Shown: positions 1 through 12,866 of the stretch, piece by piece
Numbering within the stretch: position 1 is the stretch's first letter
Layout: each line of letters starts with the position of its first letter
NCBI GenBank assembly: GCA_037389465.1
Contig: JAZARR010000088.1
Coordinates: forward strand, 4,278,001-4,342,000
Length of the DNA stretch: 64,000 nt
Direction of reading: 5' to 3'
DNA from: Baylisascaris procyonis
Taxonomy: Eukaryota; Nematoda; Chromadorea; Rhabditida; Ascarididae
Program-made: the position numbers and the translations under genes
The notes under the pieces: generated by a model
What the model was told of the DNA's origin: nothing
The model's input: only the letters and a program-made list of their open reading frames with translations
The model's database searches: none

Positions 1-2064
1 TAGCACTTTGTGAGATTACCACCTAAGTGGCTAGCCTTATTTAAACAGTATCTTGCCATTCATCCCGCTTCAGCAAATAGCGTAGCAGCATTTTACGTGT
101 TGCATTGAACTAATCGGCACATTGAACGAATGGTGCTCGATTATATCTCTGATTACATGAATCCTAACATTTGTTAGAAACAACGACTTTACGTAGGTCA
201 GTTCGGCTCTACGAAAGCTCTGGAGTCTTTAGTCTAGAATCTGAGATCAATGTATGAGCATATAACCCCTTTCATAGTCTCCTCGATTCTGCCTGAGGTT
301 AACCTTGCCGGGCAGCCTTTGTCCTGCCTGTGAGGTTTTGACCCCCTTTGACTTACCTCGCTGACCTAGTCTATTTAAATTTGGGGTCTACTGTCTGCCT
401 CACATAGGCGACATTTGAAGGTTTTATTTGCTGCATTCAGAGCGCTAAACTGCAGAAAGAGGTAATATGTTAGTTTCGGAGGAAAAAAAAAAATAAAGTT
501 CCTAAGGCGCTGTTAGCTACAATAATTGTCGCGTTGACTATGCAAGTTGGGCGAGCATCTTTATGCGAATGCTTATTCATGCCAACGCTTCCCACGTTAG
601 CAATTTGATCATGCCCACTACTTTATCGTATATAAAACGAGAAGTGTTGAATATTACTCTTAGTTACTCATTCATGTTCACTGTCATTTGTGGGATACTC
701 ATAAAGCGTGATAGCGAACAACAGTGAAAGTTGAAAAAAAATAGAAAATATTATTGGTTTTTTGTTTCTTTTAGTCGTAAGCGACGATTAGAAGCAACAA
801 CACAAAGGGCAAGTCGTTACAATCAAATGCGAGGATTTATATGCGTTTATTATGACTTCCGAATAACATGTTTTCACTACACCTATCCATCATTTGTTCA
901 CATCTTCCAGAGAAGCTCAACACATTGCTTCTAAACTCTGGTATTTCTCGTTTCGTTTGCTCTGTTGCAATGCGTTTAATTTTGCGGCAAAACATTTTAT
1001 TTTAGATGTGTACGTCGAAGTTTATTTAGCAAGTGCAAATGCACTAAACAAAAGTTGCAGTTTCATTCACTAAATATGTCGACTTAAGGATTGCTTAGGC
1101 TAGCAGATCTCATTGGCAACAAATAATGATGTTATAATCTTACAAATGGTGATTTACTTAATTCACTAACCTTTTTATAAACATAAAAACACGTCCCCAC
1201 CAAAATATGTGGTTGATTGAGTGATTTGTGGTACTCATGTCAAGAGTTTCTCACTCTATTTAATTTATTTCCACAGGTATTTTTCAGAGCATCATAAGGA
1301 ACCTTCTTCTATGGCAAGATTCTTAATGGAAGATTTTCAGGTGAAAATTAAACAGTAAAACTTAGCGCATAAGTGGTACGACACGATTGAAATTTTTTTT
1401 TTTCAGTGAACTGATATTCAAAGTAACATTGCGCGAACCATCTTCAAGAAAGGTGGATTGAGTGCTTTCTAATGACTAGACGTTTTGATATCGAGAAAGA
1501 AAAAAATTGTGATAAGTGCACAAGATATTCCAAAACGAATAATAAAGATGTATCTGGTGTAGATGAAACGAAATTTTGTAGCGATTAGACTAAAACGTAA
1601 AGGAGGAAGAAAGCTGATAGGTGATTGTAATCGTTATCAAATTTTCCATCTTTTACTACAAGCTCCCAGTTTTGGGTCTGTGAAAATAGAAGACAGTGAT
1701 TACTGCAACACCAATCTCAGCAAAGTCCATAACAGTAACAAAAGGCGATGTATAATGGTCGACGTAATGTTTGGCTGAAATGGGCTTAGTGCATTCCACA
1801 GACAAGACGGATATATCTAGTTTCTAGTGGAGTGGTTTCTTTTGGCTGTTTGGTTATATGTATCTAGACCGCCAGGATCGTGATCGTCAAAAATCATACT
1901 TTCGCAGTTGCTTTTATTTGCACTCAACATTCACCGTCGCTAACGACCACCCACGCCGTTCGCATGCTCTGCCAACTGACCTTGACTTATTGGCGACTTT
2001 TCTCTTTGACATCTGTGTACGTACTAGAATCAACTTTCGAAAAAACTTCGATGACCAAATCGAG

Positions 2065-2070
<6 letters not shown>

Positions 2071-2105
<35 letters not shown>
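2071..2105. repeat. (TA)n microsatellite
   Basis: About 35 bases of uninterrupted TA dinucleotides. Common in nematode intergenic DNA; no function implied. Confidence 0.95.
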
Positions 2106-2107
<2 letters not shown>

Positions 2108-2228
2108 AATAAACTTCATCTAATAACAAGTAATAAGAAAGCATTTCGTTTTCATCCATTCTTCTATTATTTCAATATTTTACTAGAAAAATAGCTGAAA
2201 AGCGATCGGACTGTTTGCATTTGCTTTT

Positions 2229-2240
2229 GGGGGGGGGGGG
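2229..2240 (+). repeat. Poly-G tract of 12
   Basis: Twelve consecutive G in an AT-rich setting, preceded by a T run. Homopolymer G of this length is rare compared with the many poly-A/T runs in the window. Confidence 0.9.
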
Positions 2241-4156
2241 TTGTATATCCACTATCCCATCTTACATTTACCGTAGCTCCTTCTAGAGGTAATTATCATC
2301 ATATCATACTGCTCAGCTAATATAGTCAATTCCACCGCATTTTCTAAATTCTTTAGTTGTTCGATGATGAGGCCTATTCCTCTATTATTTTCTCGCGAAT
2401 GAGGTGTAATGTGAGGAAAAAACTTGCTGGAGGCTTCACGCTTTTGAGTGATTTTTTTCGAACTAACTTCTCATCTTAAAGTGTTTGTATACACTAGCAA
2501 GATTGATTTTCATTTTTCTGATGCTTTTAGCAGATGTTTCAGTTTTCTCTCTTGTGATTGTTTCACTCCTAACTGCGCATCATTTTTTAGGAACCGCTAA
2601 TTTGCAGCCAATATCCTCACTTGCGGAAGGTGCGGAAGTAATTCTAATGGATACTGAGAATCGACTCTTCCTTTCTATATCTCTACTTTTTTTTTCCGCT
2701 GCTAATCCCGTTGATTTCGGGTCTATTTGCACACAAAAAATGTCGGAGAATAATCTCCCCTTCCTCAACATTCGAACAAATAGTATTCGCTTCTCGTTAT
2801 TCTTGAGATCGGCCCATCCTTCTAAAAACATAAAAATTATGCTTAATAACTGTGCTTCAAAAGCCACGGCGGATGTTACAGTGCAAAACTGCTCTATGGT
2901 TAAGTGAAAATGTGGAATGAATATTGTTTGAGCATAGGATAACGAGCTGAAAATATTGCACGGCCTCCTCTCGATGTTGGGGCGCGATTTTTTGTTCTTC
3001 AGGTCATTAAGAACAAGCGTTTTTTTTTTTTTTTTTGGGAACAGTACAGTATCGATTGAAGCGCATACGTTGCCAAAATAGTTTCATTATCTGCATTACT
3101 GGGTATCAGTTGATATAATCAACTGAGCAATAGCAGCGATGATATGGAGAATGTAATTACGAGGTTAAACTCGCTTACAACGTTAATAATTACGCACGAG
3201 ATACAGCTGTTCAACATAAGAACTCCAAAGGTCAATGAACGGCTCAGCAGAAATGATAAACAGCGTAACTAATTCATCCGGCAAATACACCAATAAATTT
3301 GCTTGTCGTCACTTTGTAGGACACTTTGATGACGTTCATAAAACAATACCGCCGTTTCGGCAGCAATTTTCACATTAGATAAATCGTCATAAATGCCTCA
3401 TTCTTCCCTCCATACGTAATGATGCTCATTAATTTGTTTTTTCATATTAAATCAACTTCTACCACATGATTCTTTTTTTTTGAATCTTGGTCTGCTGTTA
3501 GCCACTTTGAAAAGAACTGCATAGATGAGACAAATATCAGCTTCTTGCTTCTTACAAGAGAACGAAAGAATATGGGAATGACAATATTTGCACTTTTCAA
3601 ATGAATCTACTCGTTCACAGTGTTAATTTCTGATATAAATAAAATAACTCAAAATTTTCAAAAAAAAAAATTTCTTCTTCAATTTTTTTCAAACTCACAA
3701 ATAAACTGCACTATTAAACGAAATCTTCACAAGTTCATGAGGTTTGCTGAGTTACGCCAACTTTCATCTCCATTCGATCACATTTGCACTACTGACACAT
3801 CTAAAGAAACAGTGATGAGTTGTAACGTATGCCACTATGAGTAGGGTATAACTGGGTGTTAACATCCCGGATCCTGAATTTTCCGCAGCTTTGGAAGGAT
3901 GGATGCTATAGACTAATCGCTTCATTAAAAATGTTTGCCAAAATTGTCATTACAGAGGTGCATTTATAGCTTTGTGCATTTATAGCATTATGCAAAGCGC
4001 TTTGTTGTCAAGATAGAGTTTTGCTTTTCTTATCAACGGTTTGCATTTTTCATTGGTAATTATTTGCGAAGTAAAATATACCATCTCTTGTCGTCCTCGT
4101 TTTTTGGACATAACGATTGCGAATATATAATCGTTACTTATATATGAAATATTGAG

Positions 4157-4309
4157 ATGTTGAGTCCGGCAATGCTAAAGCATTCACTATCACGGCGTAC
4201 TTCCCTACGAGAGAAGCCGAAAAGTATCAACAATTCACGACGCAGCGCTTTCACTCCAATCACGTTCGACATTGATGAGCAAAACCTCGACGTTAATTGC
4301 TTACCCCTT
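4157..4309 (+). CDS. Candidate 5' coding exon, RRxS-rich, gene unidentified
   Basis: Seen: ATG followed by 51 open codons ending exactly at a consensus donor (CTT|GTAAGT) in phase 0. The peptide is basic and Ser-rich, with SRRTS near residue 13 and SRRSAFTP near residue 28, then an acidic stretch (FDIDEQNLD). The frame closes with a stop about 30 codons beyond the donor. Inference: a first coding exon of a gene with long introns. Its phase-0 end fits the phase-0 start of the candidate exon at 12806. The RR-FT-x-x-TFDID arrangement faintly recalls the variable N-termini of PDE4 cyclic-AMP phosphodiesterases, but no UCR or catalytic exon is present in the window, so no family is assigned. The alternative is a chance open frame beside a chance donor. 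Confidence 0.4.
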
Positions 4310-7300
4310 GTAAGTCGATTTTCTTATCAAGCTTTACGGCTATACATTAGATCGTCGGATTGCGATGTTTTTCATTATTCTGTCCAACTTAGTGGATTAT
4401 AGTCGTCGACCGCAAACATATAAATGTGCTAATGTGGGACTTAAGTCGGAACGGTAAGCTTTAAAGAACTTAAGTCATCAATTACAATTGGAAGATGGTT
4501 CGGGACGTGACAAATAATTTCATTCAGTTGCTATATGTGAGTTCTAGAGCCCCTCGACAGGCAGCTAGGTACTTGTTCAAATTGCGACAGCGTTAAAAGA
4601 CTACTTAAAGAGCAGGTGATATTTAAAAAAAGCTCCTCGCACAGCAATTAGCAGGTTCAGCATTTACATGGTTTTACCACAATGACTGATGTTAGATGCG
4701 AATGCGGTTGAACTACGGGAAGTTTTTTTTTATTTTTCTGAAAGCACTACTCACAGCAATGTGATGAGCAAGGTGATAGCATAGAGAAGCCTCCTAATAA
4801 GGGACATCAGGTGAGGAGGCAAATTTGCATGGAATACTTACGCAGCGTCACATTTGCGCTGCGATGCAAATATATCTCGACGTAGTTTGATCCGAGCTCC
4901 TAGTGCAATGATTTGAGCTCTTCTACTCACTGCCGAAAGAGCCGAATAGCGCTTCAGAGGTATAAAAAGTCTCTTTGATTTCCGAAGTGGCAATAGCGGC
5001 GGAGAATTTAATGTCTTGGTTGAAAACGGAATTTAAAGCAAATTCGGCCAGGAAAGGAGGTATGAGGGCAAGTATAAGAAGTGTGACAAACTAGTTACTC
5101 AAACGAATAACTTGCTGAAATGAGAAAATAAGTGACAAGCAAGAAATTGATATACTCCAATCTTACAATGATCTCAACAGAGGCTCAGAAATGGCAGATC
5201 TTGGGGAGTAGCATTCGTAGAAGTGCAAAGCGAACGTCTAAACGTTTAATAAGAGAGATCAGAAGATGTGTCCTCAAAGCTATTCAGGCTAGCGGCAACT
5301 CTTTGTGGCTGAACACCACGAAGAAGGGAATAAAATAGATCATCAAAGAGAGCGCAGACCGGCAAATTCACCTTGAGGGCCGTTATGTTCTCACGTGCCC
5401 CTATTTTGTGCTGGAAGGGTGCTTCAGGAATTTTTTTGTGTAACGAGCAAATTTAGTCAAAACGCTCAGTTATTTTCTAGAATCCGTTTTCTTACTCCTT
5501 CTCAACAGTAAACAGTTTAACCGATCAGGTTTTTTTGTTATAAAATCCTGGTTGGTTTGGAAAGATCGCTTTGACCGATTGACGTAGTCAGTCAGGTGCA
5601 AAAATAGACCTTTTTAAGAACATTTTACTAAACGCTGCTATTTTTTAATATCGTAAATTGGTTAAATCCTTCTCTTGACACCTATCCTCAACGTGTAATC
5701 ATTTCCATCGACCTGCCGCTCACCTCCCTTCACCGTTCCCTTGTCATTAAAGCGATTCCTCCTTTCCAGCCTTCTTCCTTACCGTCGCCATCCTTCCTCT
5801 CTCCTTCGCCCACCACTTCAAGGTTTGGGATAAACGCTCGCATGAGGACATTTGAAAGCGTAGGGCGCGATCAGCAAACACCATGATCAAGCAAGGGTAC
5901 GAACGCTTTGCACGCTTTTTGCAAATGGGCAGTCGATGAGTCTGCTACTAAACCCAGTATTCTCACTACTCCTCTGAAAGGAGAAGGGATAATGGAGTTC
6001 TCTGCACTTCTTGAAGGAAGACGCCTAAACCGTGTTGAACCACTCATAACATTAAATAGGAGAAGGAGGAGTTCCTATCAAAATTACAGGACAAATGCTT
6101 TCTTCAGTCAGTCTCCTTTGTAATGTTTCCCCCTCCTTAATATTGCCAACCCCAATCATATCACCTGAAATAAATAGAAGAAGACAACCTTCTTTGAAAA
6201 TTTACTTGACCAGCTTTAATTTGCTGAGGTGCTCGATGTTCGGCACAAAAAGTGCAGCTCGCGAAGTGCGGAGGTGCTCGATGCAGTTGTAGGCGATAGA
6301 TTAGATCAAGCAGAATTTATGAGTTTCTCACAGGGCGCCGATGCCCAGCCACTAGCTGTGAACGGTATAATATTTTTACAATCTTCAGTTTGCGTCGAAG
6401 AATTCTCAAAATTACTCAGAGCAAAATTTTAGACCTCCTCTAAAAGTTGGGCCAGTGGTTTGATGATGATTTGTTCAACCCGTTTGTTCATGCGATTGTT
6501 CAATCAACCCTAACGTTTGGTGGTTTGATGATGATTTCATAAGGATAACGTTAATACTGCTTCCGGTTTTAAATTCAATCTCTCAATATTTGCCCAATAT
6601 TTCTTTAACTATTTGCTGAGCCGATAAAAGCTTCAAGATTATTGCATCGATCACTGTTAGTTATACTGGCATCCAATTTCGCTCTTCATTTTTGCAGATT
6701 AATCGCGTCATCTTATCTTTGGTCATCCTCTCTATCTTTCATCAATTTGTGGTTGTCGTTCTGTGCACCTTCTGGCACAGTTTTCGCCATCCATCGACGA
6801 TATTTTTCTTCATCTAATGTTGTCTTAGGTTAAAAGCTTTAGACTTCATGTGTCATCAATCCGCATATATATTCTGTAGAATCGATGGAAAATTTTCATT
6901 ACTTTGCCCCTCAGTACATCCTCCTATCGAGCTCCGCCACTATCCAGCTTTCATATAATATCCTAGAAAAATTGCTTAGTGCATCAATTGCAATCTTGCA
7001 TTTTTCAGCTTTCAATCATCCTCCATTGATTCTCTCATGTGTTATTTGCATATTTTCGAACAATTCGACATCAGACCAACCTCTTAGAATTGTATTGCGA
7101 AAAACGCATATCGTACTAATCTCTTCGGTGCATTTTTTCCATGCGTTCACATTTCAAACCTTTCTTTATACATTATTCAATGCGAGCGATATTTATTCCG
7201 TGTTGTTGAAATATTTTGTCGCCAAACTTTTAAAGGAAGGTAGAGAATCAAACTACTATATCTGTGTTTGTTGTGATTAGAGGGTTTTTCTTGGTTGATG

Positions 7301-8848
7301 TGTATGTATCTTAGTGAGTTGTGAACAACCACATCTATATCTCAGTGTTATTTCAGTGCTGTGCAAATGAGGAATAGTGCAAAATTTTGCAGCATTGATA
7401 AGATCATTCAAAGGCAACCGGCTAACGATGAAAGAACGTAAGCGTTAGCCAATGGAATATGACATGACGCACTTTTTCCGTGCACAATGACCAACGAAAC
7501 TTCACTGGACATATGTTGCGCTGACCTATAGATTGTTTTCAGTTGTTTGCTTAATGCTGCTTATGTCATCTGTTATTGAGGACTTATGAGAATTTCCGCT
7601 GTTTCTTTCTTCTGAATTAAGTTGGGGAGGAAGGGGTGGAGGGGGGGTGAATAATGGATAAGCGCTGGCTGTGCATATATTTGACTTATTCGATTGATGA
7701 TTAGAATCTGATAATTAATCCACTCGAATATTTCAAATGCTGGTTAATATAAGTGCATGCATTGAAAATTGAATGTTGCATATATGAATAGCACCAACAG
7801 GAAGCATTTCTTACGAAGTTCGCGACGAATCTGTTGAGGACATATAACTGTTCGAAATCCACGGGAATCTTCTTATACTTTCATTTGATTCCAGACATTT
7901 TGCACACAGGCCCGTCAGCCTCGGTAAGGGAATAAATGAGAAACATATATCAGAATCATTTAAAACAACTTGCAAAAGATCAGCTAGAAAAAAAAAGAGC
8001 TTGCAGATATGTAAGTAATCCGCAGTACCGTTGCGCAAGTACATTTCAGACAATATGACAGTAACTCAAAGTCGCACTAGTGCAAACGCATCGAGCAGTA
8101 AAAAAGCTGGTTAGTATATGAGACTCTGCGATTGATAAGGGCGATCGTTTTATTTATTAATCGCTAAACTTATACGGATCCAGTCTAAAGTTGTTGCCAA
8201 TTTAGAATGAGTAGCTTTGCAAAAATAATCAAAGAAACGACTGATATGACAGTTAATCACTTCTATTTTTTTCATCAATGATGATATCATCTCTGAACTT
8301 TAAATGTTCTACGATTCATTTCCAAGTGATCTCTGTTTTCTTTTAGATGCACAAAAACTTGCAAAGAAAAAACTACTACGTACTGCTTATTCATCTCTTT
8401 GTTAGACCCTGACATTAATCAATGATCACAGTTATCTGTGCGATTTTTTGACACTGCAAATTGTGCAGGGAAATATCAAGAATCTAAAAAAGCGAGTGAG
8501 GAGATCAAATTGCTAGTTTTGGATGGAATAATCTGGCTATGTCGACTCCGTGTTTTTCGATGGCTATATAGTTAGACTCAGTGCAATCGTTGAGATGCAG
8601 CGAAAGACAACAAAGGCATTGCCATTGCATTGCGTCATAATGATATGATGTATCGGTAGCGATATGTGTTTTGTGAATTCGTTAAAAATTCGTTGGGAAA
8701 TATTCCCAAATTATTATGTCCATTCATTGTCTTGTGTAAAAAATTTCCCCATATTTCTTAAGTCGTTGAATTTTTCTTCTAACAGTATATTTGGATTGGA
8801 TTAATTTGCTTTATTCGTTCAACTGAAGTGAATGAATACTAAGAAGAA
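4310..8848. other. Intron-like/intergenic stretch
   Basis: No defensible exon. Around 4,900-5,400 and 5,690-6,000 the base composition is less AT-rich and short coding-like pieces occur (for example plus 5132-5338, Lys/Arg-rich), interrupted by stops. These could be decayed transposon or pseudogene fragments but match nothing I recognise. A 19-bp segment beginning GTGGTTTGATGATGATTT occurs twice near 6455 and 6523. Longer open frames at 6885-7280 (plus) and 7811-8053 (minus) look like chance. Confidence 0.4.
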
Positions 8849-8867
8849 ATGTTGCGAAGTCAGCCAG
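8849..8867 (+). CDS. Candidate tiny first coding exon (6 codons plus 1 base)
   Basis: ATG followed by Leu-Arg-Ser-Gln-Pro and a split Gly codon, stopping at a strong donor (CCAG|GTGAGC) in phase 1. On its own this is weak. Its value is that phase 1 with a trailing G joins cleanly to the acceptor at 16480 (G|GC, Gly), which makes it a possible alternative start for the same transcript unit as the exons at 4157 and 12806. A long open frame continues past the donor to 9178 but looks non-coding. Confidence 0.25.
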
Positions 8868-11800
8868 GTGAGCCGTCTGTGGACGCCCTATCATTCATCA
8901 TTCCAATTCGCTCATTGCTCATCGATCAGCTAAAAGCGTTCATTAAACTCATTTACGTTCGCAGCTATAAGCATTTGTGCTACTGTTATTCGCCTATTTT
9001 ATATGATTGCACGTTGAATGTGCTTCGCATTTTACTTCTCTCTTCTTTCAGACTTATCAGGGTAGCGTTTAGAAACATTTCATGCAAAGAAAAATTACGA
9101 ATACCGTTTAACGACATCTACGAAAAGTGCTTTTTCTATTTGCACTCCTTTAAAGAAGTGCTTTTTTTTTGCTTCTGAAAGGATGTCGCAGAAGATAGCC
9201 TCGCTTCTAGCATCACACCGATTACTTGGTGATAACCTACAGAATTGCCTTGTTTTCTTTAAAATTTTCACTATCTCGTCTTTATGTCGATCTCACACGT
9301 AATCATATGAAAGTACTGTGTTTAACGTTATTTCCATATTTTTCCGACTTTTCTGTTTTACAGCTATTGATTTAAAATTGTTTCCAACTTTCTATGATTC
9401 AGATGAACTCAAACTAAGCAATAAAAAATTAGTGGTAGGAATTAAGAATGAGTGGTACCATATCTCCGAGAAGTTTTTTTTTTTCAACGCTATGCGTTTC
9501 CGTTGAGATCTAAGAAATTACTTTTGTTGCATTTCTTTTAAATAGTGAACAGATCTGCTCTGGGTGCTAGTGATGCTATCTTTTTTAGGCTTATTTGATC
9601 GTTGCTTGCAATTCGCATACAATAAAATGTCATTATTTATGATCACTGTTGTCATTAACATGTGGACACTTATATTTCTTTTATCCCTACATAATATCTA
9701 TTGTTACCATTTATCTATTGATTGTTGGTGTAAGCATTTAATATGCTTTCTGACTCATGAGGTATTAGTGCATTCAGCAATGGGAATACGATACTAAAAA
9801 AAAACTGAATCTGTTACGAAAATCAATACTGCTGACTTCCCACAACGATCGTAACACTTCGAAGAATACATGAGCTTTGATGCTGTCGAGTTTACGGAAC
9901 TTTTCTTGTATCAGATGAAATAGTCTAACGTGCGTAAATGTTAAGTTTTTTCCTGGCATGCTGCTAGTGGCTGAATATTCGCCAATAGGCAAAAGAAGTT
10001 CAATTTCAGAAGTTTATGGCACTCTTGGAAATGTCAAAATAATGGCACTGGTAGAAATTTTATATTCATTCAAAACCACGTGCTCAATCTATTTCTAGAA
10101 AAAAAAGGGGAAAGTGAAAAAGATGGAGACAAAAATGGCCAATTTTGGCATCTGACTTATTAGGCTAGAACTAGAGTATTCATCATCGAAAACGAGTCTA
10201 TCGCATATAGAAATAATCAACAATTATTTCTGATGATGAAGAGTTTTCAACTTGCAAAGGCGAGGAATCCATACGAGCGTTCGCAAATGCGAATTTCAAA
10301 TTTTATAGCTGATTGAATAGGATCATTTCTTTTGTTAGCTTTGCATTTGACATGCTTTTCGAAAGAACTGAATATCCTAACAAACAACGTTCCACGAGTA
10401 TTTTTCACTTCTTAGTTTTTCTTAAGTTTCATCTGCAAATTTAACGCATTATTACGCATGAGGTTTGAAGAAATCTCTACCTTACTTGAAAGGTGCAACA
10501 AACATAACCATCCATCTTTTGCACTTTGCGTTCGAACTCGCTTGCACCGTACAACACTGCCCATTGAGCGAATGTTTTGGCCTTTGCTTCCGCTGTTCGC
10601 GAGAAGCTCTTTGAAGCTATACTTGAATGCATTCAGTTTTCCACTCAAATGATTGAACAGCACAGCATTAACTACAAAATGTCAAGATACCTCAAGTGCA
10701 TGAAGTTGATGGTTTTATTGAATACTTGCTTGATTGTTGAATACAAAGATTTTCGAGAATAGGACAACATTTCGACAAATGATTCCACGTGGTTTCTTTT
10801 TCAAAATTCTAATATCTTTGCTTGTTGAAGCACAAATTCTTTACCACTGTTCGTAGAAGGATTCAAGAGATACGCTCAGTTCGAAATTTTTATGCATGTT
10901 ATATTTGTGGTTTTTTAATTGCCTATGAAATTCTCTTCTCTTTCTCATTTTTCGAGTGTTTTTTTTTATCACTTTATAAACATTTTCCTCCTTCCTTCGA
11001 TTTTCAGAGAATCCAGCAATTTCTTTTCGCAAGATGTCATAGTTGTGAAGAGTAATAGTTGTCGCCTATTATTTGTTGCCTAAAGTTTTTTCTTTTTTTT
11101 TTTCAAGAATTGGAAACTCGAAAACTGCTATAAGCCATTTTTGAGGGAATTTTTATTGCTCCATCAATCAAATATACTCACTCTCATTTCAATTGGACTC
11201 GCACCAAACTGCTTCCGCCCGAATCACTTTCCGGTTTCAAGCTATCTATTTTTACGGCTGCGATGAAGAATGTAAAAATTCTATGCCAATTTATATAACG
11301 TGCCAAGTTCAAATATGACGGTCAAACTTGTTCAACTGATTGAATATACTTTAGTGTTTTTCACATTGTGGAAGTCAATTTCAGCAAATATGATTCTAAT
11401 ATTGTTAAAGAAGTACAAGCGAGTCGTAAGTATTTATTTCTCGTAAACTTGTCTTCGAATTTTATTTCAATTTGTCGCGTTTTTGTCTCTTCGATTTTCC
11501 CAGTAAACTTTCAAAAGTTTGCACCACTTTTCAAGACTTTCACACAAATTTTGCATTTTTTTTTCAGTATTTGTTCTTTCTGACTGCGAGTCATTCCCTC
11601 AAGACCCCTCCCCCGTAATTTGCGAACGAGCTTACTCATCATGAGAGGGTCTCCAACAATTATTGTGACTATAGCGGTTGAAAGAGTTTTCAAGTCAAAT
11701 TGGTGATAGCCATTCGTTCTGAGTTAATTCGGTTATTATTGTTGAAGTCGTCTAAAGTCGTTACTTGTGAAGTACACAGGCAATAATAGTAACCGTTCAG

Positions 11801-12805
11801 CGCAGGTGAAGGCAGAAATCCTATTACTGTCGTAAATTGTAGACAGTGATGTAGCACTCTCAATTTTAACGAGTGAACTTACCTCTGTACTTCTTAAATT
11901 TCAAAAAGTTTTGCAGCTCACTTCTGGCTAAATTTTCGACTCATCGCAAATTTGGCCCATAATATAATAGCAAGAAGAAGTCTTACTTCAGCGGTTCTCA
12001 AGTGATGCGCTTAAGTGAACCGTTTGCTGGCTTTGCCCAGAGAAGCACGAAGTTTTACGGCAGCGGGTGGATTTTCTTGGAGACTTGAAATTTCTAATCA
12101 TTTCGAAGCGCGTTTACGATGTTGCTCATGAATGGACAAGATACAGTTTATGTTTAGTGTACTATAATTTCGTCACTGTTGAAAAGGCTAAAAAGTCGCA
12201 ACCCATATGTCCCACAAAGAGTGACTATAAAGGGTAAGATGCACGTTTCCACTCCTCTAGGCGTCCCGCGCCTGGAGGATTAGCGGGATGTTTGGCGGGT
12301 TGCGATGTTTGAACTGCATTGTCCTCGCCTTCTTCCACCTCCCTTTCCGATTAGGCAATCAATTAGGAGTAGCTGTAATTGTCTGCTCGATTTGGAAGTG
12401 GTTTTGCACGGATGAGGGAACGTAGACGGAAGATGTTTGAAAAGAATTCAATAGAGATCCACTGCAAGGTAAAAAGGGGTTGACACGAGATCCCGGTCCA
12501 TGTCCACTATATAACAGTGATAGTTTTTTGAAGCAGCTTTTATTGCAGGGACAATTTTGATGAAGCTGATAACAAATTATTCATCAAATCTAAACAATGC
12601 ATTACTATCAATATAAAAATTGCAGTAAAAATTTGCACGATAAAGAGTTATAGCTAGCAGTAAATATGATGAAATAAAGTTAATTAATTAACCAAAAATT
12701 GGCAAGAATTTGTTCGGAGAAGGAAAGCCATAAATGATTTTATTTGAAATAAATGGCTATAACAATTTGATGCAGAAAACTAGTCGTTAAATTCAATATG
12801 CTCAG
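8868..12805. other. Intron-like/intergenic stretch
   Basis: Very AT-rich, no exon recognised. About 12,000-12,450 is less AT-rich and contains a GC-rich stem-loop (listed separately); this block may be an interspersed repeat, which a repeat library would settle. Confidence 0.4.
12253..12279. other. GC-rich 11-bp stem-loop
   Basis: Arms 12253-12263 and 12269-12279 pair over 11 positions with one G-T wobble, around a 5-base loop (TCCCG). It stands out against the AT-rich surroundings. It is too short for a miRNA precursor and lacks the histone 3' stem-loop sequence. Confidence 0.6.
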
Positions 12806-12866
12806 GTTCCTTCGATGGAAAGGAGATCAAGTGGCTCACGAAAAGACTCAATGGATCAAATCCTGG
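12806..12866 (+). CDS. Candidate internal exon, Ser/Arg-rich
   Basis: Bounded by an acceptor (CTCAG) and a donor (CTGG|GTCAGC). In phase 0 it encodes 20 residues including MERRSSGSRKDSMDQIL, with two basophilic kinase-type sites. It ends in phase 1 with a G, which joins to the exon at 16480 to give Gly-Asp-Ser-Ser-Pro. All three frames are open across this short stretch, so the frame was chosen by phase agreement with neighbours and by the RRxS theme shared with the other candidates. Gene identity unknown. Confidence 0.35.

Larger units (their letters stand above)
1..4156. other. Non-coding stretch, no gene seen
   Basis: AT-rich sequence without a convincing exon. The longest open frame runs plus-strand 2485-2907 (about 140 codons, hydrophobic start) and is opposed by a 95-codon minus frame at 2580-2867. 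Neither has a recognisable domain and both are of a length expected by chance here. A TA microsatellite and a G tract fall inside and are listed separately. Confidence 0.5.

Noticed and set aside
2485..2907. 140-codon frame with a signal-peptide-like start
   Set aside because: Starts at a non-ATG codon, overlaps an equally good minus-strand frame, and has no splice sites or recognised motif.
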